From Neisseriaceae bacterium JH1-16 (lineage in GTDB: Bacteria > Pseudomonadota > Gammaproteobacteria > Burkholderiales > Chromobacteriaceae), in contig JAPDNP010000001.1 in NCBI GenBank assembly GCA_025989215.1, positions 62,001 to 126,000 of the forward strand: DNA of 64,000 nucleotides, in the 5' to 3' direction. This document shows positions 10,250-19,886 of the stretch, one piece after another (position 1 is the first letter of the stretch; each line of letters opens with the position of its first letter). A program made the translations under genes and the position numbers. A model generated the notes under the pieces. It worked only from the letters and a program-made list of their open reading frames with translations, searched no databases and had not been told where the DNA came from.

Positions 10250-10260
10250 TTGTCGGACAA
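10250..10260. promoter_or_regulatory. Palindrome TTGTCGGACAA (candidate operator)
   Basis: An 11-bp dyad in the fabI-yejA intergenic region, about 95 bp before the yejA start. The same palindrome type occurs upstream of putA and livK and beyond accD in this window. The T-N-G-T-N(3)-A-C-N-A shape is that bound by FadR-subfamily GntR regulators; no such regulator gene is present here, so the assignment is inference. Confidence 0.4.
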
Positions 10261-10353
10261 ACTCCACCACTTTGCGGCACAATCGCCTTGTATCCGGGCA
10301 GGGTACGCTAACACTAAAAGAAACCCGGAACGGGATCAGGACAAGGAGTGCTT

Positions 10354-12171
10354 GTGGCGACAAGGGGATGGCGACGGCTGGCGGCCGGGCTGTTGACGCT
10401 ACTGTGCGCATGGCCGGTGGCGGCTGCGCCGGGCGTGGCGCTCGGCTACACGCCGAAGTATCCACCGGGTTTTGCGCATTTCGACTATGTGAACCCGGCA
10501 GCGCCGAAGGGTGGGCAGTTGGTACTGCCGGCGGTCGGCGGTTTCGATACGCTCAACCCGTTCACGCTGAAGGGCGACAAGGAGGCCGGCATCGGGGCGC
10601 TGACGGTCGAGACGCTGATGGCGCAGAGCGAGGACGAACCGTTTTCGATGTACGGGCTGATCGCCGACGATGCGGCGCTGGCACCGGACGGCCGGTCGGT
10701 CACCTTCCATCTTAACCCCAAGGCGCGTTTCCAGAACGGCGAGCGGGTTACTGCCGACGATGTGGTGTTTTCCTTCGACACGCTGACGCGCGATCGCGCC
10801 GCCAGCCCCAATTACCGCTTCTACTGGGCCGACGTCAGCCGCGCGGTGGTGCTTGACTCCAGCCAGGTGCGCTTCGACTTCAAGCGCAAAAACGCCGAAC
10901 TGCACATGATCCTCGGCCAGCTGCCGGTGTTCGCCCGCTCGTGGATACCCAAGGGCAAAACGCTGGCCGACGTGGCGACTCGCGCGCCGATCGGCTCCGG
11001 TCCGTTCCGGCTGGCCGGCTACGATCTGGGCAAGCGCAGCGAGTTTGCCCGCGACCCGCACTATTGGGCGGCCGATCTGCCGAGCCGGCGCGGCATGTAC
11101 AACTTCGACCGCATCGTGTTTCGCTACTATCAGGACGAGACTGCGCGGCTGGAGGCTTTCAAAGCCGGCGAGTTCGACCTGTCGGCCGAAAACGTTGCCA
11201 AGAACTGGGCGCGCAGCTATCGCGGCAGCAAGTTCGACGACGGCCTGATCGTGAAGAAGCTGTTGCCGCACGGCAACAGCGCCGGCATGCAGGGCTTCGT
11301 GCTCAATCTGCGCAATCCCTTGTTCCGCGATCGGCGGGTACGCCAGGCGCTGGTGTTGTCGTTCGATTTCGAGTGGGTGAACAAGCAGCTGTTCTACGGC
11401 CAGTACCGTCGCAGCCCCAGTTACTTCACCAATAGCGAGCTGGCAGCGAGCGGCTTGCCGACGCCGGACGAGTTGGCGCTGCTCGAACCGCTGCGCAAGC
11501 AACTGCCCCCTGAGGTGTTCGGCCAACCTGTATCGCCACCGGTCACCGATCTGGCCATCGGCAACCGCGCGCAGCTGAAAGCCGCGCGGCGCCTGCTGTT
11601 CGAGGCCGGCTGGCGCTACGAGGGCGGGCGGCTGGTCGACAAGGACGGCCGGCCGTTCGGGATCGAGTTTCTGTCGTTTTCCCGTACTTACGAGCGCATC
11701 GTCGCCAAGTGGCAGAAGGATCTCGCCAAGATCGGCATCACGCTGACCGTGCGCATCGTCGACCCGGCGATCTACCAGCGCCGCCTCAACGACTTCGCCT
11801 ACGACACCACGGTGGTGGTGTACGGCGCGAGCCAGAGCCCCGGTAACGAGCAGCTCAACTTCCACAGCTGTGCCGCGGCCAAGACCCCCGGCTCGAACAA
11901 CTGGGCGGGGCTGTGCGACCCGGCGGTCGATGCCTTGCTGCAGAACTTCCTGCACTTTGACGACCGGCGCCAACTGGTGGCCGCCAGCCGTGCGCTCGAC
12001 CGGGTGCTGCGCGCAGGCTTCTACGTGGTGCCGAACTGGTCGATTCCGTATCACCGCGTGGCGTGGTGGAACCGCTTCGACCAACCGGCAACGCTGCCGA
12101 AGTTCTACGACCCCACCAGTTGGGCGATCGAAACCTGGTGGGCGAAGCCCGCCGCCAAGCCGGAGCCCTGA
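10354..12171 (+). CDS. yejA: Peptide ABC transporter substrate-binding protein (YejA-like)
   Basis: Periplasmic solute-binding protein of the SBP_bac_5 (DppA/OppA) family, first gene of a yejABEF importer; in enterobacteria this system takes up peptides, including microcin C. The 605-residue precursor begins with an arginine-rich n-region, a hydrophobic core and A-A-A cleavage region (about residues 1-25), so it is Sec-exported. I chose the GTG at 10354 because AAGGAG ends five bases before it; a GTG two codons earlier overlaps that ribosome binding site. The Y-T-P-K-Y-P-P-G-F-A-H-F and G-G-F-D-T-L-N-P-F segments are typical of YejA. The yejB start follows two bases after the stop, so the four genes form one operon. 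Confidence 0.92.
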   Translation: MATRGWRRLAAGLLTLLCAWPVAAAPGVALGYTPKYPPGFAHFDYVNPAAPKGGQLVLPAVGGFDTLNPFTLKGDKEAGIGALTVETLMAQSEDEPFSMYGLIADDAALAPDGRSVTFHLNPKARFQNGERVTADDVVFSFDTLTRDRAASPNYRFYWADVSRAVVLDSSQVRFDFKRKNAELHMILGQLPVFARSWIPKGKTLADVATRAPIGSGPFRLAGYDLGKRSEFARDPHYWAADLPSRRGMYNFDRIVFRYYQDETARLEAFKAGEFDLSAENVAKNWARSYRGSKFDDGLIVKKLLPHGNSAGMQGFVLNLRNPLFRDRRVRQALVLSFDFEWVNKQLFYGQYRRSPSYFTNSELAASGLPTPDELALLEPLRKQLPPEVFGQPVSPPVTDLAIGNRAQLKAARRLLFEAGWRYEGGRLVDKDGRPFGIEFLSFSRTYERIVAKWQKDLAKIGITLTVRIVDPAIYQRRLNDFAYDTTVVVYGASQSPGNEQLNFHSCAAAKTPGSNNWAGLCDPAVDALLQNFLHFDDRRQLVAASRALDRVLRAGFYVVPNWSIPYHRVAWWNRFDQPATLPKFYDPTSWAIETWWAKPAAKPEP

Positions 12172-12173
12172 TC

Positions 12174-13229
12174 ATGTGGCGCTATACCGTCAAACGCCTG
12201 CTGCTGATGATTCCGACCTTGGTCGGCATCCTGGCGATCACCTTCGCGATCATCCAGTTCGTGCCGGGCGGGCCGGTGGAGCAGATCGTCCAGCAGCTGA
12301 CCAAGAGCGGTGTATCCGGCGAGACCACCGCCGCGGCCGGCACCCAGCTGGTGAAGGGCGCGACCGGGCTGGCTCCGGAGGAGATCGCCCAGCTGAGGAC
12401 GCTGTACGGCTTCGACAAGCCGCCGCTGACCCGCTTCGTCGAGATGATGGGGCGCTTCGCCCGCTTCGATCTGGGTGAGAGCTTCTTTCACCACCAGTCG
12501 GTGGGGCAGTTGATCCTGTCCAAGTTGCCGGTGTCGATGTCGATCGGGCTGTGGACCTTCTTCATCACCTATTTGGTGTGCATTCCGCTGGGTATCGCCA
12601 AGGCGGTGCGCGACGGCAGTGTCTTCGACATCGTCAGCAGTACGCTGGTGCTGGTCGGCTACGCGATTCCCGGCTTCGTGCTCGGTGTGGCGCTGTTGGT
12701 GCTGTTCGGTGGCGGCAGCTTCTTCGAGCTGTTTCCGCTGCGCGGCCTCACCAGCGACAACTGGGCGACGCTGCCCTGGTGGCACAAGGTGACCGATTAT
12801 CTGTGGCATATCACCCTGCCGATCATCGCCTCGGTGGTCGGCAATCTGGCGGTGATGACGCTGTTGACCAAGAACGTGTTCCTCGAAGAAATCCGCCGTC
12901 AGTACGTGTACACCGCGCGCGCCAAAGGGTTGGCCGAACGCACCATCCTGTACAAACATGTGTTCCGCAATGCCTTGATTCCGCTGGTGACCGGCTTTCC
13001 GGCCGCGTTCATCGGCGCCTTCTTCACCGGCAGCCTGCTGATCGAGACGCTGTTCTCGCTCGACGGCCTGGGCCTGCTGTCCTACGAGTCGGTGATCCGC
13101 CGCGACTATCCGGTGGTGATGGGCTCGCTGTACGTGTTCACGCTGATGGGGCTGGTGGCCAAGCTGCTGTCCGACCTGTCTTATCTGCTGATCGACCCGC
13201 GCGTCAGCTACGAGGAGGGCGGCCAATGA
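12174..13229 (+). CDS. yejB: Peptide ABC transporter permease YejB
   Basis: Inner-membrane permease of the DppB/OppB type, 351 residues with about six membrane segments. The first segment (residues about 9-30) is followed by a long periplasmic part, and the coupling loop to the ATPase is visible as Y-T-A-R-A-K-G-L (about 245-252). It pairs with YejE and the ATPase YejF. The stop codon overlaps the yejE start (ATGA), indicating translational coupling. It carries one copy of the uptake-like GTTGGCCGAA in the L-A-E phase right after the coupling loop. Confidence 0.93.
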   Translation: MWRYTVKRLLLMIPTLVGILAITFAIIQFVPGGPVEQIVQQLTKSGVSGETTAAAGTQLVKGATGLAPEEIAQLRTLYGFDKPPLTRFVEMMGRFARFDLGESFFHHQSVGQLILSKLPVSMSIGLWTFFITYLVCIPLGIAKAVRDGSVFDIVSSTLVLVGYAIPGFVLGVALLVLFGGGSFFELFPLRGLTSDNWATLPWWHKVTDYLWHITLPIIASVVGNLAVMTLLTKNVFLEEIRRQYVYTARAKGLAERTILYKHVFRNALIPLVTGFPAAFIGAFFTGSLLIETLFSLDGLGLLSYESVIRRDYPVVMGSLYVFTLMGLVAKLLSDLSYLLIDPRVSYEEGGQ

Positions 13230-14245
13230 GCCTGTCGCCCGGTCGCCGCGCCTGGCGGCGCTTCAAGCAGAACCGCCGCGGCTACATTAGCCTGTGGATC
13301 TTCAGTGTGTTGTTCGCGATCTCGCTGTTTGCCGAACTGTTGTCCAACGACAAGCCGCTGATCGTGCACTACGACGGGCGCAACTATTACCCGATCGTGT
13401 TCGATTACAACGAGACAGTGTTTGGCGGCGATTTCGACACGCCGACCGACTATCTCGACCCGTATATCCGCCACCGTTTCGACATCGATGGCAACTGGGC
13501 GGTGTTCGCACCCAACCCGTATAGCTACGACACGCTGAACGACTTCACCGCTACGCCGAACCCAGCCGCGCCGTCGCGCGCCAACCTGATCGGCACTGAC
13601 GACCGCGGCCGCGACGTGTTCGCCCGGCTCTTGTACGGCTTTCGGCTGTCGGTACTGTTCGCGCTGGTGCTGACCGTGGTCGGCACGCTGGTCGGTATTC
13701 TGCTCGGCGCGATCCAGGGTTTCTTCGGCGGCCGGGTCGACCTGGTGTTGCAGCGGCTGTCGGAGATCTGGGGCGGGCTGCCGGAGCTGTATCTGCTGAT
13801 CATCCTGTCGTCGTTCTTCAACCCGAGCCTGGGGCTGTTGCTGGTGCTGCTGTCGCTGTTCGGCTGGATGGGCCTCGCCGACTACGTGCGCGCCGAGTTC
13901 CTTAAGAACCGCCAGAGCGAGTACGCGCTGGCGGCGCGGGCGCTGGGTCTGTCCAACCCGCGCATCATGTGGCGCCACCTGCTGCCCAACAGCCTGACCC
14001 CGGTGGTGGCGTTTCTGCCGTTCCGCGTCAGCGGCGCGATCCTGGCGCTGACCAGCCTGGACTTTCTCGGCCTGGGCGTGCCGGCCAATACGCCGAGCCT
14101 GGGCGAGCTGCTGTCGCAGGGCAAGGACAACCTGGACGCCTGGTGGATCGCGCTGTCCACCTTCACCGTGCTGACGGTGACGCTGCTGTTGTTGATCTTC
14201 ATCGGCGAGGGCCTGCGGGCCGCGCTGGATACCCGCAAAGGCTGA
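13226..14245 (+). CDS. yejE: Peptide ABC transporter permease YejE
   Basis: Second inner-membrane permease of the importer, DppC/OppC type, 339 residues. After the first membrane segment (about 20-40) there is a large insert rich in Tyr/Asp (about 45-115) that distinguishes YejE from DppC. The transport domain and the coupling motif (Y-A-L-A-A-R-A-L-G, about 232-240) follow, with five more hydrophobic segments. The start overlaps the yejB stop and yejF starts one base after its own stop, so it is a tightly coupled operon member. Confidence 0.93.
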   Translation: MSLSPGRRAWRRFKQNRRGYISLWIFSVLFAISLFAELLSNDKPLIVHYDGRNYYPIVFDYNETVFGGDFDTPTDYLDPYIRHRFDIDGNWAVFAPNPYSYDTLNDFTATPNPAAPSRANLIGTDDRGRDVFARLLYGFRLSVLFALVLTVVGTLVGILLGAIQGFFGGRVDLVLQRLSEIWGGLPELYLLIILSSFFNPSLGLLLVLLSLFGWMGLADYVRAEFLKNRQSEYALAARALGLSNPRIMWRHLLPNSLTPVVAFLPFRVSGAILALTSLDFLGLGVPANTPSLGELLSQGKDNLDAWWIALSTFTVLTVTLLLLIFIGEGLRAALDTRKG

Positions 14246-14246
14246 G

Positions 14247-15821
14247 ATGAGCGAATTGCTGAAAGTGGAAGGACTGACGGCGCGCTTCGGCCAACTGGTG
14301 GTGGCCGACGCGGTGTCGTTCAGCGTCGCCGCCGGCGAGAAAGTGGCGCTGGTCGGCGAGTCCGGCTCGGGCAAGACGGTGACCGCGCAGGCGATCCTGC
14401 GTTTGAACCCCGATGTCGGCTTGACCGGCGCGGTGCACTACGGCCGCGACGAACTGGTGGCCGCGCCGGAGAAGCGGCTGCGCCAGCTGCGCGGCCGCGA
14501 GATCGGCATGATCTTCCAGGAACCGATGACCGCGCTCAACCCGGTGTACACCGTCGGTAACCAGATCATCGAGGTGCTGCAGCTGCATCTGGGTCTCGAC
14601 AAGGCGGCGGCGCGCGCCGAGGCGATCCGGCTGCTGACACGCACCGGCATTGCGGAGCCTGCGCGCAAGGTCGATGCCTTTCCGTTCCAGCTGTCCGGCG
14701 GCCAGCGCCAGCGCGCGATGATCGCGATGGCGCTGGCGGCACGGCCCAAGCTGCTGGTCGCCGACGAGCCGACCACTGCGCTCGATGTCACCGTGCAGGC
14801 GCAGATCCTCGACCTGTTGGCCGATCTGCAGCGCGAGACGGGCATGGCGGTGCTGTTCATCACCCACGACCTAAACCTGGTGCGGCGCTTCGCCGACCGG
14901 GTGGTGGTGATGCAGGCGGGCAGGGTGGTGGAGAGCGGCCCGGTCGACCGGGTGTTCGGCCAACCTGCGCACGCCTATACCCGGGCATTGCTGGCGAGCC
15001 GGCCGACCCCGCTCGATGCCGAGCCCGACGATCAGGCTCCGGTCCGCTTGGCGGCGCGGCGGCTGTCGGTCAGCTATCGGCGCAAACGCGGCTGGTTCGG
15101 CCACGAGCCGGTGCCTATCGTGAGCGGCGTGTCGCTGAGCCTGCCGGCCGGGCAGACGCTCGGCATCGTCGGCGAGTCCGGCTCGGGCAAGACCACGCTG
15201 GGCCTCGCGCTGATGCGGTTGATCGACGCGGCCGCGGTGCGGGGCGAGGTGGAGCTCGACGCCATGCGGCTCGATACTTTAAGCGGCGAGGCGCTGCGTC
15301 GTTCCCGGCACGACTTCCAGGTGGTGTTCCAGGACCCGTACGCCTCGCTGTCGCCGCGGCTGACCGTGGAGGAGATCGTCGGCGAAGGGCTGTCGCTGCA
15401 TCAACCCGAACTGTCCGCCGCCCAGCGGCGCGTCCGGGTGGTGGCGATGTTGGCCGAAGTGGGGCTGGACGAGGTGGTGCTGGAGCGCTATCCGCACGAG
15501 TTCTCTGGCGGTCAGCGTCAGCGCATCGCCATCGCCCGCGCGGTGATCCTGCGCCCCAAGGTGCTGCTGCTCGACGAGCCGACCAGTGCGCTCGACGCCA
15601 CCTTGCAGAAACAGGTGATCGAGCTGCTGCTGGGCCTGCAGGCGCGCTACGGCATCAGCTATTTGTTCATCAGCCACGACCTGGCGGTGATCCGCGCGCT
15701 GGCGCACCAGGTGATGGTGCTCAAGAGCGGCGAGGTGATCGAGCACGGCGCGACGCAGGCGGTGTTTGCCGCGCCTCGCGAGCCGTATACGCAGGCGCTG
15801 TTGGCGGCGGCGCTGGCTTGA
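14247..15821 (+). CDS. yejF: Peptide ABC transporter ATP-binding protein YejF (double ATPase)
   Basis: Energises the YejABE importer. The 524-residue protein fuses two ABC ATPase domains in tandem. Each has a Walker A G-E-S-G-S-G-K-T (about 36-43 and about 310-317), a signature S-G-G-Q-R-Q-R and a Walker B followed by D-E-P-T. The fusion is the normal state for YejF, whereas Dpp and Opp systems use two separate ATPases (DppD/DppF). Three uptake-like 10-mers fall within the gene in the F-G-Q and L-A-E phases. The operon ends here, with no strong U-tract terminator in the 200 bp before trxA. Confidence 0.93.
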   Translation: MSELLKVEGLTARFGQLVVADAVSFSVAAGEKVALVGESGSGKTVTAQAILRLNPDVGLTGAVHYGRDELVAAPEKRLRQLRGREIGMIFQEPMTALNPVYTVGNQIIEVLQLHLGLDKAAARAEAIRLLTRTGIAEPARKVDAFPFQLSGGQRQRAMIAMALAARPKLLVADEPTTALDVTVQAQILDLLADLQRETGMAVLFITHDLNLVRRFADRVVVMQAGRVVESGPVDRVFGQPAHAYTRALLASRPTPLDAEPDDQAPVRLAARRLSVSYRRKRGWFGHEPVPIVSGVSLSLPAGQTLGIVGESGSGKTTLGLALMRLIDAAAVRGEVELDAMRLDTLSGEALRRSRHDFQVVFQDPYASLSPRLTVEEIVGEGLSLHQPELSAAQRRVRVVAMLAEVGLDEVVLERYPHEFSGGQRQRIAIARAVILRPKVLLLDEPTSALDATLQKQVIELLLGLQARYGISYLFISHDLAVIRALAHQVMVLKSGEVIEHGATQAVFAAPREPYTQALLAAALA

Positions 15822-15937
15822 AAAGCACCAGGGGCTGCCCCATGTTGTAAGCATGGTTCGCTCGACGCGAGCGATAACCCCGTCGGGGGCGCGGTTGCTG
15901 CCGACTGGGCCTGTTGTTACCATTTATCGCATCCGGG

Positions 15938-15995
15938 GTCGCTAACACGACCGGACGCCGCCAGGCACTATGCCGCGCCCGATGCTGTTAGCGAC
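15938..15995 (+). repeat. 10-bp inverted repeat in the trxA leader (GTCGCTAACA ... TGTTAGCGAC)
   Basis: Two perfect 10-base arms separated by 38 bp lie 30-90 bp upstream of trxA. The intervening sequence is G+C-rich and could fold further. Another 7-bp hairpin (TCGCTCG/CGAGCGA) lies upstream near 15859-15875. As RNA this would place trxA behind a large stem-loop; as DNA it could be a dyad operator. No regulator is suggested by the sequence itself. Confidence 0.5.
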
Positions 15996-16027
15996 TCTTA
16001 CCCTGACCCTATTTCGTAGAGGAAACC

Positions 16028-16354
16028 ATGAGCGACCTTATCCATCACGTGAGCGACGACTCCTTCGAACAAGACGTACTCAAGGCCGAAGGTCCGGTGT
16101 TGGTGGACTACTGGGCCGAGTGGTGCGGTCCGTGCAAGATGATCGCCCCGATCCTGGACGAAGTAGCTTCGACCTATGCCGGCCGCCTGAAAGTCGTGAA
16201 GCTGAACATCGACCAGAACGAGCTGACCCCGCCGAAATTCGGCATCCGCGGCATCCCGACGCTGATGATCTTCAAGAACGGCGAAGTGGCTGCCACCAAG
16301 GTCGGCGCGCTGGCCAAGAGCCAACTGACGGCGTTTATTGACAGCAACATCTAA
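16028..16354 (+). CDS. trxA: Thioredoxin 1
   Basis: Small cytoplasmic disulfide reductase, 108 residues, the normal thioredoxin length. The redox motif W-C-G-P-C places C33 and C36, and the cis-proline loop G-I-P-T is at about 75-78. It reduces ribonucleotide reductase, methionine sulfoxide reductases and many other targets with electrons from NADPH via thioredoxin reductase. A GAGGAAA ribosome binding site precedes the ATG. The next gene is rho, an arrangement (trxA-rho) common in proteobacteria; a terminator lies between the two. Confidence 0.97.
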   Translation: MSDLIHHVSDDSFEQDVLKAEGPVLVDYWAEWCGPCKMIAPILDEVASTYAGRLKVVKLNIDQNELTPPKFGIRGIPTLMIFKNGEVAATKVGALAKSQLTAFIDSNI

Positions 16355-16388
16355 AGCCTCTATTCTCGGTTCAAACATTCTTGTCTAG

Positions 16389-16418
16389 CGGGCGACTTCT
16401 TCCGTCGCCCGTTCCTTA
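16389..16418 (+). terminator. Terminator between trxA and rho
   Basis: An 8-bp stem (CGGGCGAC / GTCGCCCG) with a 7-base loop, followed by TTCCTT, 35 bp after trxA. The T-tract is short, so termination may be partial and rho may also be reached by read-through. Confidence 0.55.
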
Positions 16419-16485
16419 TCCGCTTTACACCCCCTTATTAAGCGTTTTTCTCCCAAACGTACTTTCGAGTCGACGCACGTCCGCT

Positions 16486-17742
<1,257 letters not shown>

Positions 17743-17784
17743 TCGCGGTGTCCGGGTTGGCCGAATGGCCGGCCGGTCGCGCCC

Positions 17785-17817
17785 ACAGGCCCACCTTAGC
17801 GTGGGCCTGTTTTGTTT
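17785..17817 (+). terminator. Rho-independent terminator of rho
   Basis: A perfect 10-bp stem (ACAGGCCCAC / GTGGGCCTGT) with a 6-base loop, followed by TTTGTTTT. A GTTGGCCGAA copy sits between the rho stop codon and this hairpin. Confidence 0.85.
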
Positions 17818-17969
17818 TGCGCGGGTAGGGGCTCGATTGCGTCGCCTACCCACATCAGTGACAATCTGGATTCGATTTCCTAGCGGGCCGGCATGCGCGG
17901 CCCGGGTCCACGGAGGCTGTTCTGATTTCTCCGTCCGAGCATTTTCGCTTTTCTTTTCGCACCTGGCTG

Positions 17970-19355
17970 ATGGCCTGCCTGTTGCTGGCCGTGTTGCTGC
18001 CATCGTTGGCGCTGGTTCAGCTGTGGCGGCAATTCGACGGTGTGGTCAACGATTCGGTCAGTGCGCAGTTGCAGGCCACCGAGCTGACCAATGCGGTGCA
18101 TACCCTGTCCGAACAGGCCACCTTGATGGAGCGCAGTGCGCGACAATACGCCGTGCTCGACGATGCGGCGTTCCGCCAGGGGGTGGATGCGGCCTGGCTT
18201 GCCAGCCAGCCGGCGTTGCAGCAGTTGGCCGGCGCGTCGACCGATCCGGCGGCCGTGCTGGCACAGTTCCGGCAGCGACGCCAAGCACTCGACCGGCTGC
18301 TCGACCAGCGGCGCGGGGGCGATGTGTCCTTGCAGCTGACCGTGTATTTCGACCAGTTGGGACGCGAGAACGACCGGATCGCTGTCGGCGTGAAGGCGCT
18401 GATGCTGCAGCGCGAACAGCGCATGCGCGAGCGCTTCGCCGAGCAGCGGCGCGCCGCCGGTCTGATGGTGATCGCCTCGCTGGCACTGGCGCTGCTGCTG
18501 GCGCTGCTGATCGGGCACCGCTTGGCACGGCCGGTGGTACGGCTGCGCCGCCGCATCCGCCAGCTCGGCGATGGCCAGCGCAATCTGGAGTGGAAACCCG
18601 AGGGGCCGGCCGACTTGCGCGAGCTGACCCGGGCGCTGGGCGAGCTCGACGCGAGGTTGGCCGAACTGGAAAGCGACAAGGCGCGGTTCTTCCGCCATGT
18701 CTCGCACGAATTGAAGACACCGCTCGCGGCATTGAACGAGGGCGCAGCGCTGTTGTCCGAACAATTACTGGGGCCGCTCAACCCGGGCCAGCAGGAAGTG
18801 GTCGGCATCGTGCGCGACAATGTCCAGGCCTTGCGTCAGCGCATCGATGCGCTGCTGCGCCAGGATGCCGAGCAAGCGCGGATGAAACGACTCGACTGGC
18901 AGCGCTTCAACCTGCAGACGCTACTCGATGTGCGCATCGAGCAGCAGCGTCTGCTGATCAATGGCAAACGGCTCGACCTGGCGGTGCGCCACGGCGTCAA
19001 CTGGACGCACGGCGACACCGACAAGCTCGAGACCATCATCGACAATCTGCTGATCAATGCGATCCGTTTCAGCCCGGCCGGCGGCCGGCTCACGCTGGAG
19101 ACTTCCCGTGAGCAGGGGCGGGTCGGCCTGGTCGTGGCTGATCAGGGGCCCGGCGTGGCCGAGGACGATCGTGAACGGATCTTCGAGCCCTTTTACTGCG
19201 GCGCGCCGCCGGTTGGCGAAGCGCCGGGGTCCGGCATCGGCCTGTCGATGGCGCAAGGCTTCGCCCAACAGATGGGCGGCAATCTCGAACTGATTTCCGG
19301 GGCGGGCGAAGGTGCCCGGTTCCGCATGTGGTGGCCCGACCGGGCCGCTCGATAG
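17970..19355 (+). CDS. glrK: Sensor histidine kinase, GlrK/QseE type
   Basis: Inner-membrane sensor kinase that should phosphorylate the GlrR/QseF-type regulator two genes downstream. Counting from the ATG at 17970, membrane segment 1 is at about residues 1-18, a periplasmic domain follows, segment 2 is at about 164-182, then HAMP, the dimerisation domain with phospho-acceptor H246 (R-H-V-S-H-E-L-K-T-P) and the HATPase domain (N-A-I-R-F-S, D-Q-G-P-G, G-S-G-I-G-L). The kinase-qseG-regulator order is that of glrK-qseG-glrR. The start is doubtful: the frame stays open upstream and encodes a plausible cytoplasmic N-terminus, and the only strong ribosome binding site (GGAGG, 17912-17916) stands five bases before a CTG at 17922, while the ATG at 17970 has none. 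Confidence 0.88.
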   Translation: MACLLLAVLLPSLALVQLWRQFDGVVNDSVSAQLQATELTNAVHTLSEQATLMERSARQYAVLDDAAFRQGVDAAWLASQPALQQLAGASTDPAAVLAQFRQRRQALDRLLDQRRGGDVSLQLTVYFDQLGRENDRIAVGVKALMLQREQRMRERFAEQRRAAGLMVIASLALALLLALLIGHRLARPVVRLRRRIRQLGDGQRNLEWKPEGPADLRELTRALGELDARLAELESDKARFFRHVSHELKTPLAALNEGAALLSEQLLGPLNPGQQEVVGIVRDNVQALRQRIDALLRQDAEQARMKRLDWQRFNLQTLLDVRIEQQRLLINGKRLDLAVRHGVNWTHGDTDKLETIIDNLLINAIRFSPAGGRLTLETSREQGRVGLVVADQGPGVAEDDRERIFEPFYCGAPPVGEAPGSGIGLSMAQGFAQQMGGNLELISGAGEGARFRMWWPDRAAR

Positions 19356-19361
19356 GAGACT

Positions 19362-19886
19362 ATGAAGAATAGCTGGCAGAACGGAATGCGCACCGTCGGT
19401 GCGCTGGCGGTGGCGCTGTTGCTGAGCAGCTGCGCTGCGTTTCAGAAGAAGGCGCCCGAAAAGGTGCCGGTGGCGGTGTGCCCAAGCGCGGCGTCGGTGC
19501 TGGCGACGATCAAGCCGGGACGCGACAGCGGCGGGCTGGTGATGGTGCCGGGGCGTGATGCCTGTGTCGGCGACAAGCTGCGCTATGCCGCCCTGCAACT
19601 GATGCCGGGCGGAAGAGGCGATCTGGCCAAGGCGCAGAGCCTGGTCAATGACGTGCTGGCCACCGGGGGCGGCAAAGAGCCGGACGAATGGCGTGGCCTG
19701 GCCCAGTTGCTCAACCAGCAGTTGGCCGAACGGCGCCGCGCCGATGCCGACCAGGACAAGCTCAACCAATTGCTGAAGGCCGAGCAGAAGCGTGCCAACG
19801 ATGCGCAGGCGCGGCTGGAGGCGCTCAAACAGGTGGAACAAACGATGATGCAACGGTCGCTCGACAAGAAGGCGATGCAGCCATGA
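19362..19886 (+). CDS. qseG: QseG-like outer-membrane lipoprotein
   Basis: A 174-residue lipoprotein lying between the kinase and the response regulator, as QseG does in enterobacteria, where it interacts with the sensor kinase and modulates its activity. The signal peptide runs to a lipobox (L-L-S-S-C, cysteine about residue 25). The mature part has two further cysteines (V-C-P and D-A-C-V) and a C-terminal charged, heptad-rich helix (about 110-165) likely to form a coiled coil. Sequence similarity to QseG is weak by eye, so the name rests mainly on size, lipobox and position. It begins six bases after the kinase stop and overlaps the regulator start (ATGA). Confidence 0.7.
   Translation: MKNSWQNGMRTVGALAVALLLSSCAAFQKKAPEKVPVAVCPSAASVLATIKPGRDSGGLVMVPGRDACVGDKLRYAALQLMPGGRGDLAKAQSLVNDVLATGGGKEPDEWRGLAQLLNQQLAERRRADADQDKLNQLLKAEQKRANDAQARLEALKQVEQTMMQRSLDKKAMQP

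Noticed and set aside
10399-12084. Very long antisense open frames opposite yejA, rho/glrK, putA, cadA and other genes
   Set aside because: They mirror real genes in high-G+C DNA, are composed of low-complexity Arg/Gly/His/Gln-rich sequence, lack recognisable domains, and lie opposite strongly supported coding regions.
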